A stretch of DNA of 64,000 bases from NCBI RefSeq assembly GCF_947259545.1, contig NZ_CAMYMK010000002.1:62001-126000 (forward strand), given 5' to 3'. The notes below the pieces were generated by a model. That model did not search any database, was not told where the DNA came from, and saw only the letters and a list, made by a program, of their open reading frames with translations. Below are positions 40,453 through 48,010 of this stretch, one piece after another. Source of the stretch: an uncultured Marinobacter sp. (GTDB lineage Bacteria > Pseudomonadota > Gammaproteobacteria > Pseudomonadales > Oleiphilaceae). How positions within the stretch are numbered: position 1 is the stretch's first letter; every line of letters starts with the position of its first letter. The position numbers and the translations under genes were made by a program.

Positions 40453-41799
40453 ATGGAGAGCGAGAGCGTGGACAAAGCAACCCTGTTGGCCGAACTGGAT
40501 CATACCCGACAACGTACACGGGCGCTGATTACCTCGTTGCCAGATGACATGCTTGATGTGCCCTATCACCCTGGCGTTAATCCCCCATTGTGGGAGATGG
40601 GGCATGCCGTTTTTTTCTACGAAGTGTTTGTGTTTAACCTGTTGGATGGAACGTCAAGCTATGATCCCTCCATGGATGACCTGTGGGATTCGTTCCATGT
40701 TGACCACAAGGATCGCTGGTGCCGGGAGCTGTTCCCTGGCCGTGAGGACACCCTGGCCTATTTCGATACCATCTATGATCGTCTGAAGGAGCGGATTAAC
40801 AGTAAGCCGCTGACCGACGAGGAACTGTATCTGTACCGTTACGCCATCTTCCACCAGAACATGCATATCGAGTCATTGATTTGGTGCCGACAGACAGTGG
40901 GGTATCCCGCACCTCCCGACCATAATCCTGAACGCGTTGCGCCCGGCGACCGGGTTGACGGCGATGTCACCATCCCGGCAGGTCGATGGGTGATCGGGAT
41001 GCCCGGCGAGTCCCCGGAATACGCTACCAATGATTTTGCATTTGATAATGAGAAGCCCGGTTTTGAGGTGGAGCTGGAGTCCTTCGCGATCTCCCGTCTA
41101 CCGGTGTCCAATCGGGAGTTTCTCGATTTTGTCGAGGATGGTGGATACCGGCGCCCCGAACTCTGGTCCTTCGGGGGGCGCAAGTGGCTGCAGACCGAGA
41201 TCGATGTTTCACTGGTCCATAACTGTGCCGGTCCGCTGATGCACCTGCCGAAACAGCCGCTCTACTGGCGCTGGCACGACAACCAATGGCAGGAGCGCCT
41301 TTTCGATGACTGGCAACCGCTGAACCTGGACGCTCCGGTGATCCATGTGAGCTACTGGGAAGCGGAAGCTTGGTGTCGTTGGGCTGGCCGGAGGCTGCCG
41401 ACTGAATATGAGTGGGAAGTCGCAGCGTTGGGTAACCGGCCTGGTGAGCCTTTCCGCCGATTCCCCTGGGGGAACGACCCGGTGGGCCCGGCACGTGCCG
41501 ATATGAGTGGTCGCACCATGGCACAAAATCCGGTCTGGGATTACCCTGAGGGAGAGAGCCCGTTTGGTTGTCGCCAGATGATCGGTACTGTCTGGGAATG
41601 GACCAGTAGCCAGTTTTTCCCCTACGACGGCTTCAGGATCGATATGTACCCATTCATGTCGACACTGCAGTTCGGTGACCACAAGGTCACACGCGGTGGC
41701 AGCTGCGCCACGTCCGCCTCACTGATTCGGGGTACCTATCGGCAGGCGTATCTGCCCATGAGAAGCGACGTCTACACCGGGTTCCGCAGTTGTGCGTGA
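40453..41799 (+). CDS. EgtB/OvoA-type nonhaem-iron sulphoxide synthase
   Basis: A 448-residue protein with an N-terminal DinB-like domain and a C-terminal FGE-sulphatase (SUMF1-like) domain. The iron ligands are visible: H51 in WEMGHAVFFYE and H134/H138 in IFHQNMHIES, the same residue numbers as in mycobacterial EgtB. The C-terminal core has YEWEVAALG, GTVWEWTSSQFFPYDGF and VTRGGSCATSASLIRGTYR. The family joins a thiol (cysteine, gamma-glutamylcysteine or selenosugar) to histidine or hercynine in ergothioneine, ovothiol or selenoneine synthesis. The next gene encodes an OvoA-C-like N-methyltransferase, which favours ovothiol-type chemistry in split form. No EgtD, EgtE or SenB/SenC gene is adjacent. 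Confidence 0.85.
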   Translation: MESESVDKATLLAELDHTRQRTRALITSLPDDMLDVPYHPGVNPPLWEMGHAVFFYEVFVFNLLDGTSSYDPSMDDLWDSFHVDHKDRWCRELFPGREDTLAYFDTIYDRLKERINSKPLTDEELYLYRYAIFHQNMHIESLIWCRQTVGYPAPPDHNPERVAPGDRVDGDVTIPAGRWVIGMPGESPEYATNDFAFDNEKPGFEVELESFAISRLPVSNREFLDFVEDGGYRRPELWSFGGRKWLQTEIDVSLVHNCAGPLMHLPKQPLYWRWHDNQWQERLFDDWQPLNLDAPVIHVSYWEAEAWCRWAGRRLPTEYEWEVAALGNRPGEPFRRFPWGNDPVGPARADMSGRTMAQNPVWDYPEGESPFGCRQMIGTVWEWTSSQFFPYDGFRIDMYPFMSTLQFGDHKVTRGGSCATSASLIRGTYRQAYLPMRSDVYTGFRSCA

Positions 41800-41823
41800 C
41801 CGAAACACTGCTGAGGACCAACC

Positions 41824-42567
41824 ATGAACGTGTACGAAACCGATGAACTGCTCAGTCAGTATTTGGGATTTCATTTCGGCGATCACTATTTTGGCGTGAG
41901 TAATTACCCCGCACGATGTGCCGGTATCTGTCAGGAAATGATGGCTGGGCGGGACAAGCGCAAAGCGCTGGATCTGGGGTGCGCCGTGGGCCGCACGGCC
42001 TTTGAACTGGGCCGGGTGTTTGAAGAGGTCGTGGGCATCGATCTTTCCAAGCGGTTTGTGGATGCCGCCCATCACCTCAAGCAACACGGTGAAATCGATT
42101 ACTTCCGCCGGGATGAAGGTGAACTGGGTGAGCGAGTGACCATAAGCCTGGAAGAGCTGGGCCTGGCCAGGGCCGCCGAGCGGGTGTCGTTCGCCACGGA
42201 AGATGCCTGTCAGCTGTCGGCGGAACATCAGGATTATGACCTGATTTTTGCTGGTAACTTGATCGACCGGCTACAGGCCCCCGGATCGTTTCTTGCCGGC
42301 ATCCACGAACGTCTTGCGATAGGAGGTACACTGGTTATCAGTTCCCCCTACACCCTGATGGAGGAATTCACACCCCGAAACAACTGGATTGGCGGTTTCG
42401 AACTGAACGGGCAACCGAGGAGTGTATTGGATGGCATGCGGGACATATTGTCCGATCATTTCGAGCTGATCCAGCCCCCGATGGATGTGACATTTGTGAT
42501 CCGGGAAACCCGGCGCAAGTTTCAGCACACGATTGCCGAGCTGACGGCCTGGCGAAGAGTTCGCTGA
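41824..42567 (+). CDS. OvoA C-terminal-like 4-mercaptohistidine N1-methyltransferase
   Basis: A 247-residue class I SAM methyltransferase. It opens with MNVYETDELLSQYLGFHFGDHYFGVSNYP, which I recognise as the OvoA C-terminal (putative 4-mercaptohistidine N1-methyltransferase) signature. The SAM loop is ALDLGCAVGRTAFELGR (about 48-64), followed by VVGIDLSKRFVDAA. In most ovothiol producers this domain is fused behind the sulphoxide synthase as one OvoA protein; here it is a separate gene 24 bases after the synthase gene. It would add the ring N-methyl group in the last step of ovothiol A synthesis. The OvoB lyase is not in the window. Confidence 0.8.
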   Translation: MNVYETDELLSQYLGFHFGDHYFGVSNYPARCAGICQEMMAGRDKRKALDLGCAVGRTAFELGRVFEEVVGIDLSKRFVDAAHHLKQHGEIDYFRRDEGELGERVTISLEELGLARAAERVSFATEDACQLSAEHQDYDLIFAGNLIDRLQAPGSFLAGIHERLAIGGTLVISSPYTLMEEFTPRNNWIGGFELNGQPRSVLDGMRDILSDHFELIQPPMDVTFVIRETRRKFQHTIAELTAWRRVR

Positions 42568-42598
42568 GCCCGGGTATGATCTGATAACAGGTAGATTG

Positions 42599-42642
42599 CC
42601 AAGCAATGCGGGGGCGCCAAGTTCGCCCTCGCATTGCTTGGG
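42599..42642. terminator. Long hairpin between convergent genes
   Basis: CCAAGCAATGCG at 42599-42610 pairs with CGCATTGCTTGG at 42630-42641, extended inward by GGGGCG/CGCCCT with mismatches. It lies between the methyltransferase gene (+) and the lipoprotein gene (-) and probably serves both, although T-runs are weak. Confidence 0.6.
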
Positions 42643-42647
42643 AAGAA

Positions 42648-44654
42648 TCAGGGTAGCTCGACCAAAACGACCAGTCCCAGTTCTTCGAAAGCTACTGGTC
42701 CCGTGCCGTCTGGATCAAAAGACGTACGTAGCACGCCCAGGGACCCATCGTGGCTGATGAAGCCATCCATGGTGGTTACACCGTCTCCACCACTGGCCTG
42801 GGACGCGCTCATGCTGAGTGCTCCGCCACCGGTGACGCTGACATCCAGAGTATTATCCAGCGCAAAGGTCTCTTTGCCCACTTCCGCGGCGAGACCTCCA
42901 CTTTTCACGACGGAGACATAATCGGCCGTAATCTCCGCCGCTGTTTCGTTGGTGAAGGTCACGGTGGAGTCAAAGCCCGTGTTGTTGAGGAAAATGCTGC
43001 CATTGTCCCTGAAGGTCACCGACAGCAAAAATACCCGGTAGGTGCGGTCGGTCAGGCTCGGTGCCGAGCCGTCTGGTAGTTTGACCATCAGGGTATGCTG
43101 GATATCTGCGAAGTCAGTGCCATCGTTGGGGTTGGCCCCGTCGAAATCCGGTACAGCCAGGAAGTCGAAGGTATCGTTGATAAAGCCATTGGCTGGCCCT
43201 CCGATATCGCTGATGGTGCCATCAGCCTCCAAAGTGATAGATCCTGATCCACCATCAGGGGTGCTGGACAGTGTGGTAGTGCCGCCGGTGGCGTCGCGGT
43301 TGATTTCAAGAAGACTGCCACCGCTCAGGGTAAAGTTACCGGCACCGTCAAAGTTGACCGTGCTTTGTTCGCTCTCGACACGAATGCCGGCGCCCTCTTC
43401 CAGGTAAGTGGACAGGCTGATCAAACCAAAATCACCACTCAGGTCGCTGTTTGTGGCGTTTTCTGGCAGGCGGGCAAAGTATTCCAGGGAGCGCATGACT
43501 TCGTCACCGTCCTTCTGATCCGGGTCGACGGCATCTTTCTCACCGTCTTCATCGGTGTCGATGGTGCGGTAGCGGACCGCGGCCTCCTGCGCAAGCAGGA
43601 AGAACAGGTTGTTCTCTGTGTTCTTCTGCAGCCGATAGGTCACGGGTGGGTGGCGGAAGCCGAAGTCGCCATCGATATCCTCTTCGAACTCGCCATCCAG
43701 CGTCAGCACGCCATTGCTGCTGTAGGTGCCGGTGAAGGACTCAGTCTCGTTATCCGCGAGTTCCGGGAAGTACTCCACCATCGCGCTGCCATCGTCGGCG
43801 CCGCCCAGGAAGGCGTAGGCCGAGGCATTGGCGCTCAGGGTCACGCCCACCTCGCCATCACCGTTGTCAGTAAAGGTGAAATCGTCACTGTATGTATCGG
43901 TGGCGAAGCTGCCAAAGCCCTGACCATCGGAATCGTGCAACTCCAGGTTCAGGGCAGAGCTGCGAAAATCGCCGGCGATTTCAGTGACGTCCCCTTCGGG
44001 TGTGGAAATGGAATCCACCTGGCCTTCGACGAAGTCACCGATTTCCTCATCCAGTTTGGCGAACATTGACGAAAGATCCGCCTCTGCGGTCAGGTCAAAT
44101 TCATCCGCCTGGCCGCGCAACTTGACAACTTTATCGGTTTCCAGGCTGTCGAGATCGGCTCCCCTGTCGATAAATTTCTGCAGGACAAACTCCGATATCG
44201 GATCAATGTCCACCTCCTGGTCGACCACCTGGGAGCGTAATTGTTGGTTGTTGCTGCCGGTTATCCGCACAATGAGATTGCCGGCAAGGCTGGTACCATC
44301 GGGCACTGTCAGGGTGTAGTCGCCGGTGATGGAGGTGGTTGTCCGGGCCAGCACGTCACCGACCTGGTTACCGGCGTTATCAACACGGATGAGTTCGACA
44401 TCCGCTCCGTCCACTGGCTCGAGTCCGGTGATGGCTGCAGCAGCGCCTGGAACAAAAAACGCAACCGCCACCTCAAGCGGAGACCTTGATTCCAGCTGGG
44501 CGACCATGCCGCCTGGCGCTGTTACTTTGCCGCCTACCTCTGTGCCTGTTGTGTCCGCCGTATCGTCGCTGCTGCTGGACGAATTACTGCAGCCGGTAAC
44601 CGCCAGACTGGCCGTAATCGCCGATAACAATGCTAACCGTTTGAATGAATGCAT
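42648..44654 (-). CDS. Large predicted surface lipoprotein, unknown family
   Basis: A 668-residue lipoprotein. MHSFKRLALLSAITASLAVTGC has a clear lipobox (VTGC), followed by a Ser/Asp/Thr linker (SNSSSSSDDTADTTGTE). A carboxypeptidase-regulatory-like beta domain follows (about 30-140, VELIRVDNAGNQVGDVLARTTTSITGDYTLTVPDG). The remainder is acidic, beta-rich and without catalytic motifs; DTDEDGEKDAVDPDQKDGDE looks like a calcium-binding loop similar to thrombospondin type 3 repeats. ATG at 44654 is preferred to GTG at 44663. The protein probably sits on the outer membrane. Role unknown. Confidence 0.7.
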   Translation of the reverse strand: MHSFKRLALLSAITASLAVTGCSNSSSSSDDTADTTGTEVGGKVTAPGGMVAQLESRSPLEVAVAFFVPGAAAAITGLEPVDGADVELIRVDNAGNQVGDVLARTTTSITGDYTLTVPDGTSLAGNLIVRITGSNNQQLRSQVVDQEVDIDPISEFVLQKFIDRGADLDSLETDKVVKLRGQADEFDLTAEADLSSMFAKLDEEIGDFVEGQVDSISTPEGDVTEIAGDFRSSALNLELHDSDGQGFGSFATDTYSDDFTFTDNGDGEVGVTLSANASAYAFLGGADDGSAMVEYFPELADNETESFTGTYSSNGVLTLDGEFEEDIDGDFGFRHPPVTYRLQKNTENNLFFLLAQEAAVRYRTIDTDEDGEKDAVDPDQKDGDEVMRSLEYFARLPENATNSDLSGDFGLISLSTYLEEGAGIRVESEQSTVNFDGAGNFTLSGGSLLEINRDATGGTTTLSSTPDGGSGSITLEADGTISDIGGPANGFINDTFDFLAVPDFDGANPNDGTDFADIQHTLMVKLPDGSAPSLTDRTYRVFLLSVTFRDNGSIFLNNTGFDSTVTFTNETAAEITADYVSVVKSGGLAAEVGKETFALDNTLDVSVTGGGALSMSASQASGGDGVTTMDGFISHDGSLGVLRTSFDPDGTGPVAFEELGLVVLVELP

Positions 44655-44747
44655 TTCGATCACCCGTATCGATTTATTGGTGTTTGCCGGGTGACTATTG
44701 CAAAAGCAAGGCGAGGCAAAATCCCCTAAATAGGGTATTCGTCGGAT

Positions 44748-45389
44748 TCAGTCCCGTTGGGTGAAGACCGCTGTCTGAGTTGGGTGGCCAAATTCCGGAT
44801 GGCATTCCCCGATGCCGCCAAACTCCACCTGATAGCCATTGCGTTTTGCTACACCACTGGCCCAGCGACGAAACTTGCAGCGATCCCATTCGAACCGGTG
44901 GTCCTCCTCGCGAAATTGATCGGCCGCCAAACCAAACAGCGGGTTGTATTCACGATTAGGTGTGGTCATGAACAGGTAGCGTGGCCGGTATTCTCCAAAA
45001 ACCACTGTTTCTACCCGGGAGAGTGCCCCGGGATGCACATGTTCAATGGTTTCCACCATGGCGGCTGCATCATATCCGGCCAGCGCCGGGTTACTCTCGG
45101 CATAGGAGCCGCGGATCAGCTGGATACGGGGGGCACTCTCGGAAAGGTAGGTGGCCAGGATCGTGCGGGCCTGTTGCAATGAAAGGCCGGAGTTTTCCAG
45201 TCCGGTTACTTCCTGAAATTGGGGGTCGGAAAGCAGTCGGTACAACAGGGAGCCAGAGCCACACCCGAGATCCAGCACACGGGTGGCTCCGGTTGCCTTG
45301 AGTGCCTGAAAGGCGAGGTCCAGACGTTGCTCGTGTAGGCAGGTCATCTGGGTCATCCGGCTGCCGCTGGACTTCGCTGGCGCCGACAT
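44748..45389 (-). CDS. Short Hen1-like SAM-dependent RNA methyltransferase
   Basis: A 213-residue class I methyltransferase: SAM loop VLDLGCGSGSLL (about 38-49). Hen1-specific residues are present: metal-ligand Glu/Glu/His in MVETIEHVHP (E113, E116, H117), TTPNREYN (142-149) and EEDHRFEWDRCKFRRWA (H164, DHRFEW). Hen1 adds 2'-O-methyl to the 3'-terminal ribose of RNA; bacterial Hen1 normally has a long N-terminal extension and pairs with the RNA-repair enzyme Pnkp. Here only the catalytic domain exists and there is no pnkp nearby. It overlaps the antiporter stop by one base (TGATG), so it is coupled to it. Confidence 0.78.
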   Translation of the reverse strand: MSAPAKSSGSRMTQMTCLHEQRLDLAFQALKATGATRVLDLGCGSGSLLYRLLSDPQFQEVTGLENSGLSLQQARTILATYLSESAPRIQLIRGSYAESNPALAGYDAAAMVETIEHVHPGALSRVETVVFGEYRPRYLFMTTPNREYNPLFGLAADQFREEDHRFEWDRCKFRRWASGVAKRNGYQVEFGGIGECHPEFGHPTQTAVFTQRD

Positions 45390-46960
45390 CAGGACTCGGC
45401 TCTGTTGCTGTGCGGCGGCTTACTCTGCCGTTTTTTCAATTGGCTGGCCAGCGCCACGCCGGTTTCACTCATAGTGAGGTAGGCCTGGTCTGCGCCTGCC
45501 GCGCGGATCTGCTGGGCTTCATCCTCGTACAGAGTGTGAGCCACAATGTATCCGGAAAAGCCCTTCTTGCGGAGATTCCTGGCGGCAATGAGCTTGCCCT
45601 CTATATCACCCATAGTAAGGATAACTGCCTCAACAGCCGGCATATGGAGACCCTGCCAGAAGGAGATGTCCTCTGCGTCTGCGAAGACCACATTACGGTC
45701 GGCTTTCTGGTGCTGGGATACTTTAGCCGGGTCAGAGTCGAGCCCCATAACACGGGGTTCTTCGTCCGACAGGTGGTCGTAGGCTGCAGTGCCTGTCCGT
45801 CCCATCCCCATGATCAGTACTTTTGTGCTTCCCAGGGAGATCGGCTGTTCGTCCGGGTGATGGCGTCTGCCCTCGTAAGGCGTCAGGCGGGTATTGAAGC
45901 GCTCATAGAGCGTGTGGGCAAAGCGATTGACCGGCGCGGAAACAAGGAAGGAAATCGCGACCGTGAGGGCGAGTGGCACCAGCCACTCTGGCAGAGCGAC
46001 ACTGGCGACAATCAGTCCAAACTCGCTGTAATTGGTGAGCGACAGGGCGCTCAGAAAGCTGCTGCGGGCTCGCAGCCGGAAGGCGAGTAACAGAAAGAAG
46101 AACAGCGCGCCTTTTAACGGCAACACCAGTGATGCGATCAGAGCGAATAACAATGCGTTGCCGTCCGGCAGTCCCCCGATGCCGATCTGCAGGAAAAAAC
46201 CGACCAGGAAAACTTCCTTGACGCTCCACAGGGACTTGGACAGCTCCTGGGAACGCGGGTGGTTGGCAAGCATGGCGCCAAACACCAGGGCCCCCAGTTC
46301 CGGGCTTAAGCCGACGGCCTCAAAACCAAGCCCTCCGAGGGCCAGGGCTAGCAACAGTCCCAGAAGGACCAGCAACTCGTCGTGGCCGCTGGCGTCCAAA
46401 AGCCGGAAAAGGAGGGGGCGGAGCAGGGGCAGGCCAAAGACCACGAGTGCCCATTGCGAAGGTGTCTGTCCAGCAGCCAGGCTCATGACGACCAGGGCGA
46501 TCAGGTCCTGCATGATCAGGATGCCAATGGCGACACGGCCATGAAACGCCCGCAGTTCCCGTTTGCTTTCCAGAACCTTGGCAGCGAGTACGGTACTGGA
46601 AAAAGACAGGGCAATGGACAGTAACACGGCAGTCTGCCATGTCAGGTCCATCAACCAGTGCAGTCCTGGCGCAAACACAGCACAGGTGATCGCAAAGTGG
46701 AACAGGCTGCCGCCTATGACCTCGGTGCTGATGATGGAGCGCAGCTTGAGTTTGAGCCCCACGGTGAACAGCAACAACAGGACACCGAGATGAGCAATAT
46801 GCTCCAGTGCGTTGGTCGCCTCCACCGTAATGTTAAGGGGGGCTGCCAGACCACTTAGCAAGAACCCGGCCGCCAGGTATCCGACCAAGGGCGGCAAACC
46901 AACGGTTTTCACCAATAGCCCCAGGCCAAAGGCGAATGTAATCCAGATAGCTTCGGGCAT
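45389..46960 (-). CDS. CPA2 (KefB-like) cation:proton antiporter with TrkA-N domain
   Basis: About 523 residues from ATG at 46960; a TTG at 46981 is also possible. Roughly 12 transmembrane helices open with MPEAIWITFAFGLGLLVKTVGLPPLVGYLAAGFLLSG and include SIALSFSSTVLAAKVLESKRE and AIGILIMQDLIALVV, the CPA2 ion-site signature. A C-terminal TrkA-N Rossmann domain follows (about 390-510; VLIMGMGRTGTAAYDHLSDEEPRVMGLDSDPAKVSQHQ) and would sense a nucleotide. It exchanges K+ or Na+ for H+. It is downstream of the lipoprotein hydrolase gene and upstream of the Hen1-like gene in one apparent operon. Confidence 0.88.
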   Translation of the reverse strand: MPEAIWITFAFGLGLLVKTVGLPPLVGYLAAGFLLSGLAAPLNITVEATNALEHIAHLGVLLLLFTVGLKLKLRSIISTEVIGGSLFHFAITCAVFAPGLHWLMDLTWQTAVLLSIALSFSSTVLAAKVLESKRELRAFHGRVAIGILIMQDLIALVVMSLAAGQTPSQWALVVFGLPLLRPLLFRLLDASGHDELLVLLGLLLALALGGLGFEAVGLSPELGALVFGAMLANHPRSQELSKSLWSVKEVFLVGFFLQIGIGGLPDGNALLFALIASLVLPLKGALFFFLLLAFRLRARSSFLSALSLTNYSEFGLIVASVALPEWLVPLALTVAISFLVSAPVNRFAHTLYERFNTRLTPYEGRRHHPDEQPISLGSTKVLIMGMGRTGTAAYDHLSDEEPRVMGLDSDPAKVSQHQKADRNVVFADAEDISFWQGLHMPAVEAVILTMGDIEGKLIAARNLRKKGFSGYIVAHTLYEDEAQQIRAAGADQAYLTMSETGVALASQLKKRQSKPPHSNRAES

Positions 46961-46977
46961 GGTGGTCTTCTGTTGGA

Positions 46978-47910
46978 TCAATTACTGGATTGAATGAACT
47001 GTCGGAACAGTCTAGCGGATTCTTCCGGCACTTCTATCATGGGTGCATGGCCTACGCCATCCAATAGGACCTTTCGGGCATGGGGAATGCGCTCGACAAA
47101 AATATCGGAATTGCGATAATTGATTACGCGGTCTTTCTTTCCCCACACTACCAGTACCGGTGCCTCAATGCGCTCGATGTCGTTGCGGAAACCTGGTTCG
47201 TAGCCGCTGTCCCGAATGGCGGCGAAGATCACCTCATTGACTTCACGGTTGGCGATGGCTTTTTCTTCCATCACATCGAGGATCGGCCAGGGCGCAAATG
47301 GCCTTTTTTCCAGGGCAAAGTCCAGAAGCCGATCGAAATCCCCGGGCTTCTTGGGAATCAATGGGTTATCCCCTTCTGTCACCAGCTCCACGAGCTCACT
47401 GTCATACTCGAAGATTCCGGCCGGATCGAACAGGACTGCAGAACGGACCTGGCCGGGAAAGGTTGCGGCATAGAGGGCAGTGATGGCTCCCCCCATGGAG
47501 TTGCCCATCATGTGCGGCTGGTCGATGTCCAGCGCGGCTATAATGCGGGACACGTGCTGCACCTGATCCTCGAAACGGTAACCAAGGTCCAGTTCCTTAC
47601 TGCTGTCACCGTGACCGGGTAGGTCGATGGCATAGACGTTGAAGTCGTCGGTCAGCTCTCCGGCAAAGCGGATCCAGTTGTCTTTATTGGCTCCAAAACC
47701 GTGTAATAGAACCACAGGAGTACCATTGGTGATCTTTTGATTTCGTAGATAGGCGATGTCCAGCTCACCAATCTGGATGCGGTCCTCCGTCAGCCCGGCG
47801 CGGGAACGTTCCCATTCGATGGCCGTCTCATAAATACTCTGACGGGAGCAGGCTGTCAGAAACAGGCTGATGAAAATCAGCAGGACAATGGGAAGTGAAG
47901 ACCGGTGCAT
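46978..47910 (-). CDS. Alpha/beta-hydrolase lipoprotein
   Basis: A 310-residue lipoprotein with lipobox LTAC (MHRSSLPIVLLIFISLFLTAC). The alpha/beta-hydrolase fold is clear: oxyanion motif VVLLHGFGANKDNW, nucleophile elbow GNSMGGA (Ser), acid in VVWGKKDRVIN and catalytic His in VGHAPMIE. An inserted lid lies between about 170 and 220. Probably an esterase or lipase held in the periplasm or outer membrane; substrate unknown. First gene of the group with the antiporter and Hen1-like genes. Confidence 0.85.
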   Translation of the reverse strand: MHRSSLPIVLLIFISLFLTACSRQSIYETAIEWERSRAGLTEDRIQIGELDIAYLRNQKITNGTPVVLLHGFGANKDNWIRFAGELTDDFNVYAIDLPGHGDSSKELDLGYRFEDQVQHVSRIIAALDIDQPHMMGNSMGGAITALYAATFPGQVRSAVLFDPAGIFEYDSELVELVTEGDNPLIPKKPGDFDRLLDFALEKRPFAPWPILDVMEEKAIANREVNEVIFAAIRDSGYEPGFRNDIERIEAPVLVVWGKKDRVINYRNSDIFVERIPHARKVLLDGVGHAPMIEVPEESARLFRQFIQSSN

Positions 47911-47952
47911 GCGCAGTTCCTTCTATCAAACTCGGGTTGCTAACAGTACCGC

Positions 47953-47979
47953 AAAAAAAAGCCCGGTCAATGACCGGGC
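47953..47979 (-). terminator. Terminator after TonB-dependent receptor gene
   Basis: GCCCGGTCA at 47961-47969 and TGACCGGGC at 47971-47979 form a 9-bp stem. Eight A residues at 47953-47960 are a T-run on the minus strand, after the receptor stop. Confidence 0.9.
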
Positions 47980-48010
47980 GAAATACCTGAGTGGAGACGT
48001 GAGGCTGGGC

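Noticed and set aside
40453-41799. Naming the sulphoxide synthase senA or egtB
   Set aside because: No SenB/SenC or EgtD partner is present, and the adjacent methyltransferase is OvoA-like. The symbol was left empty.
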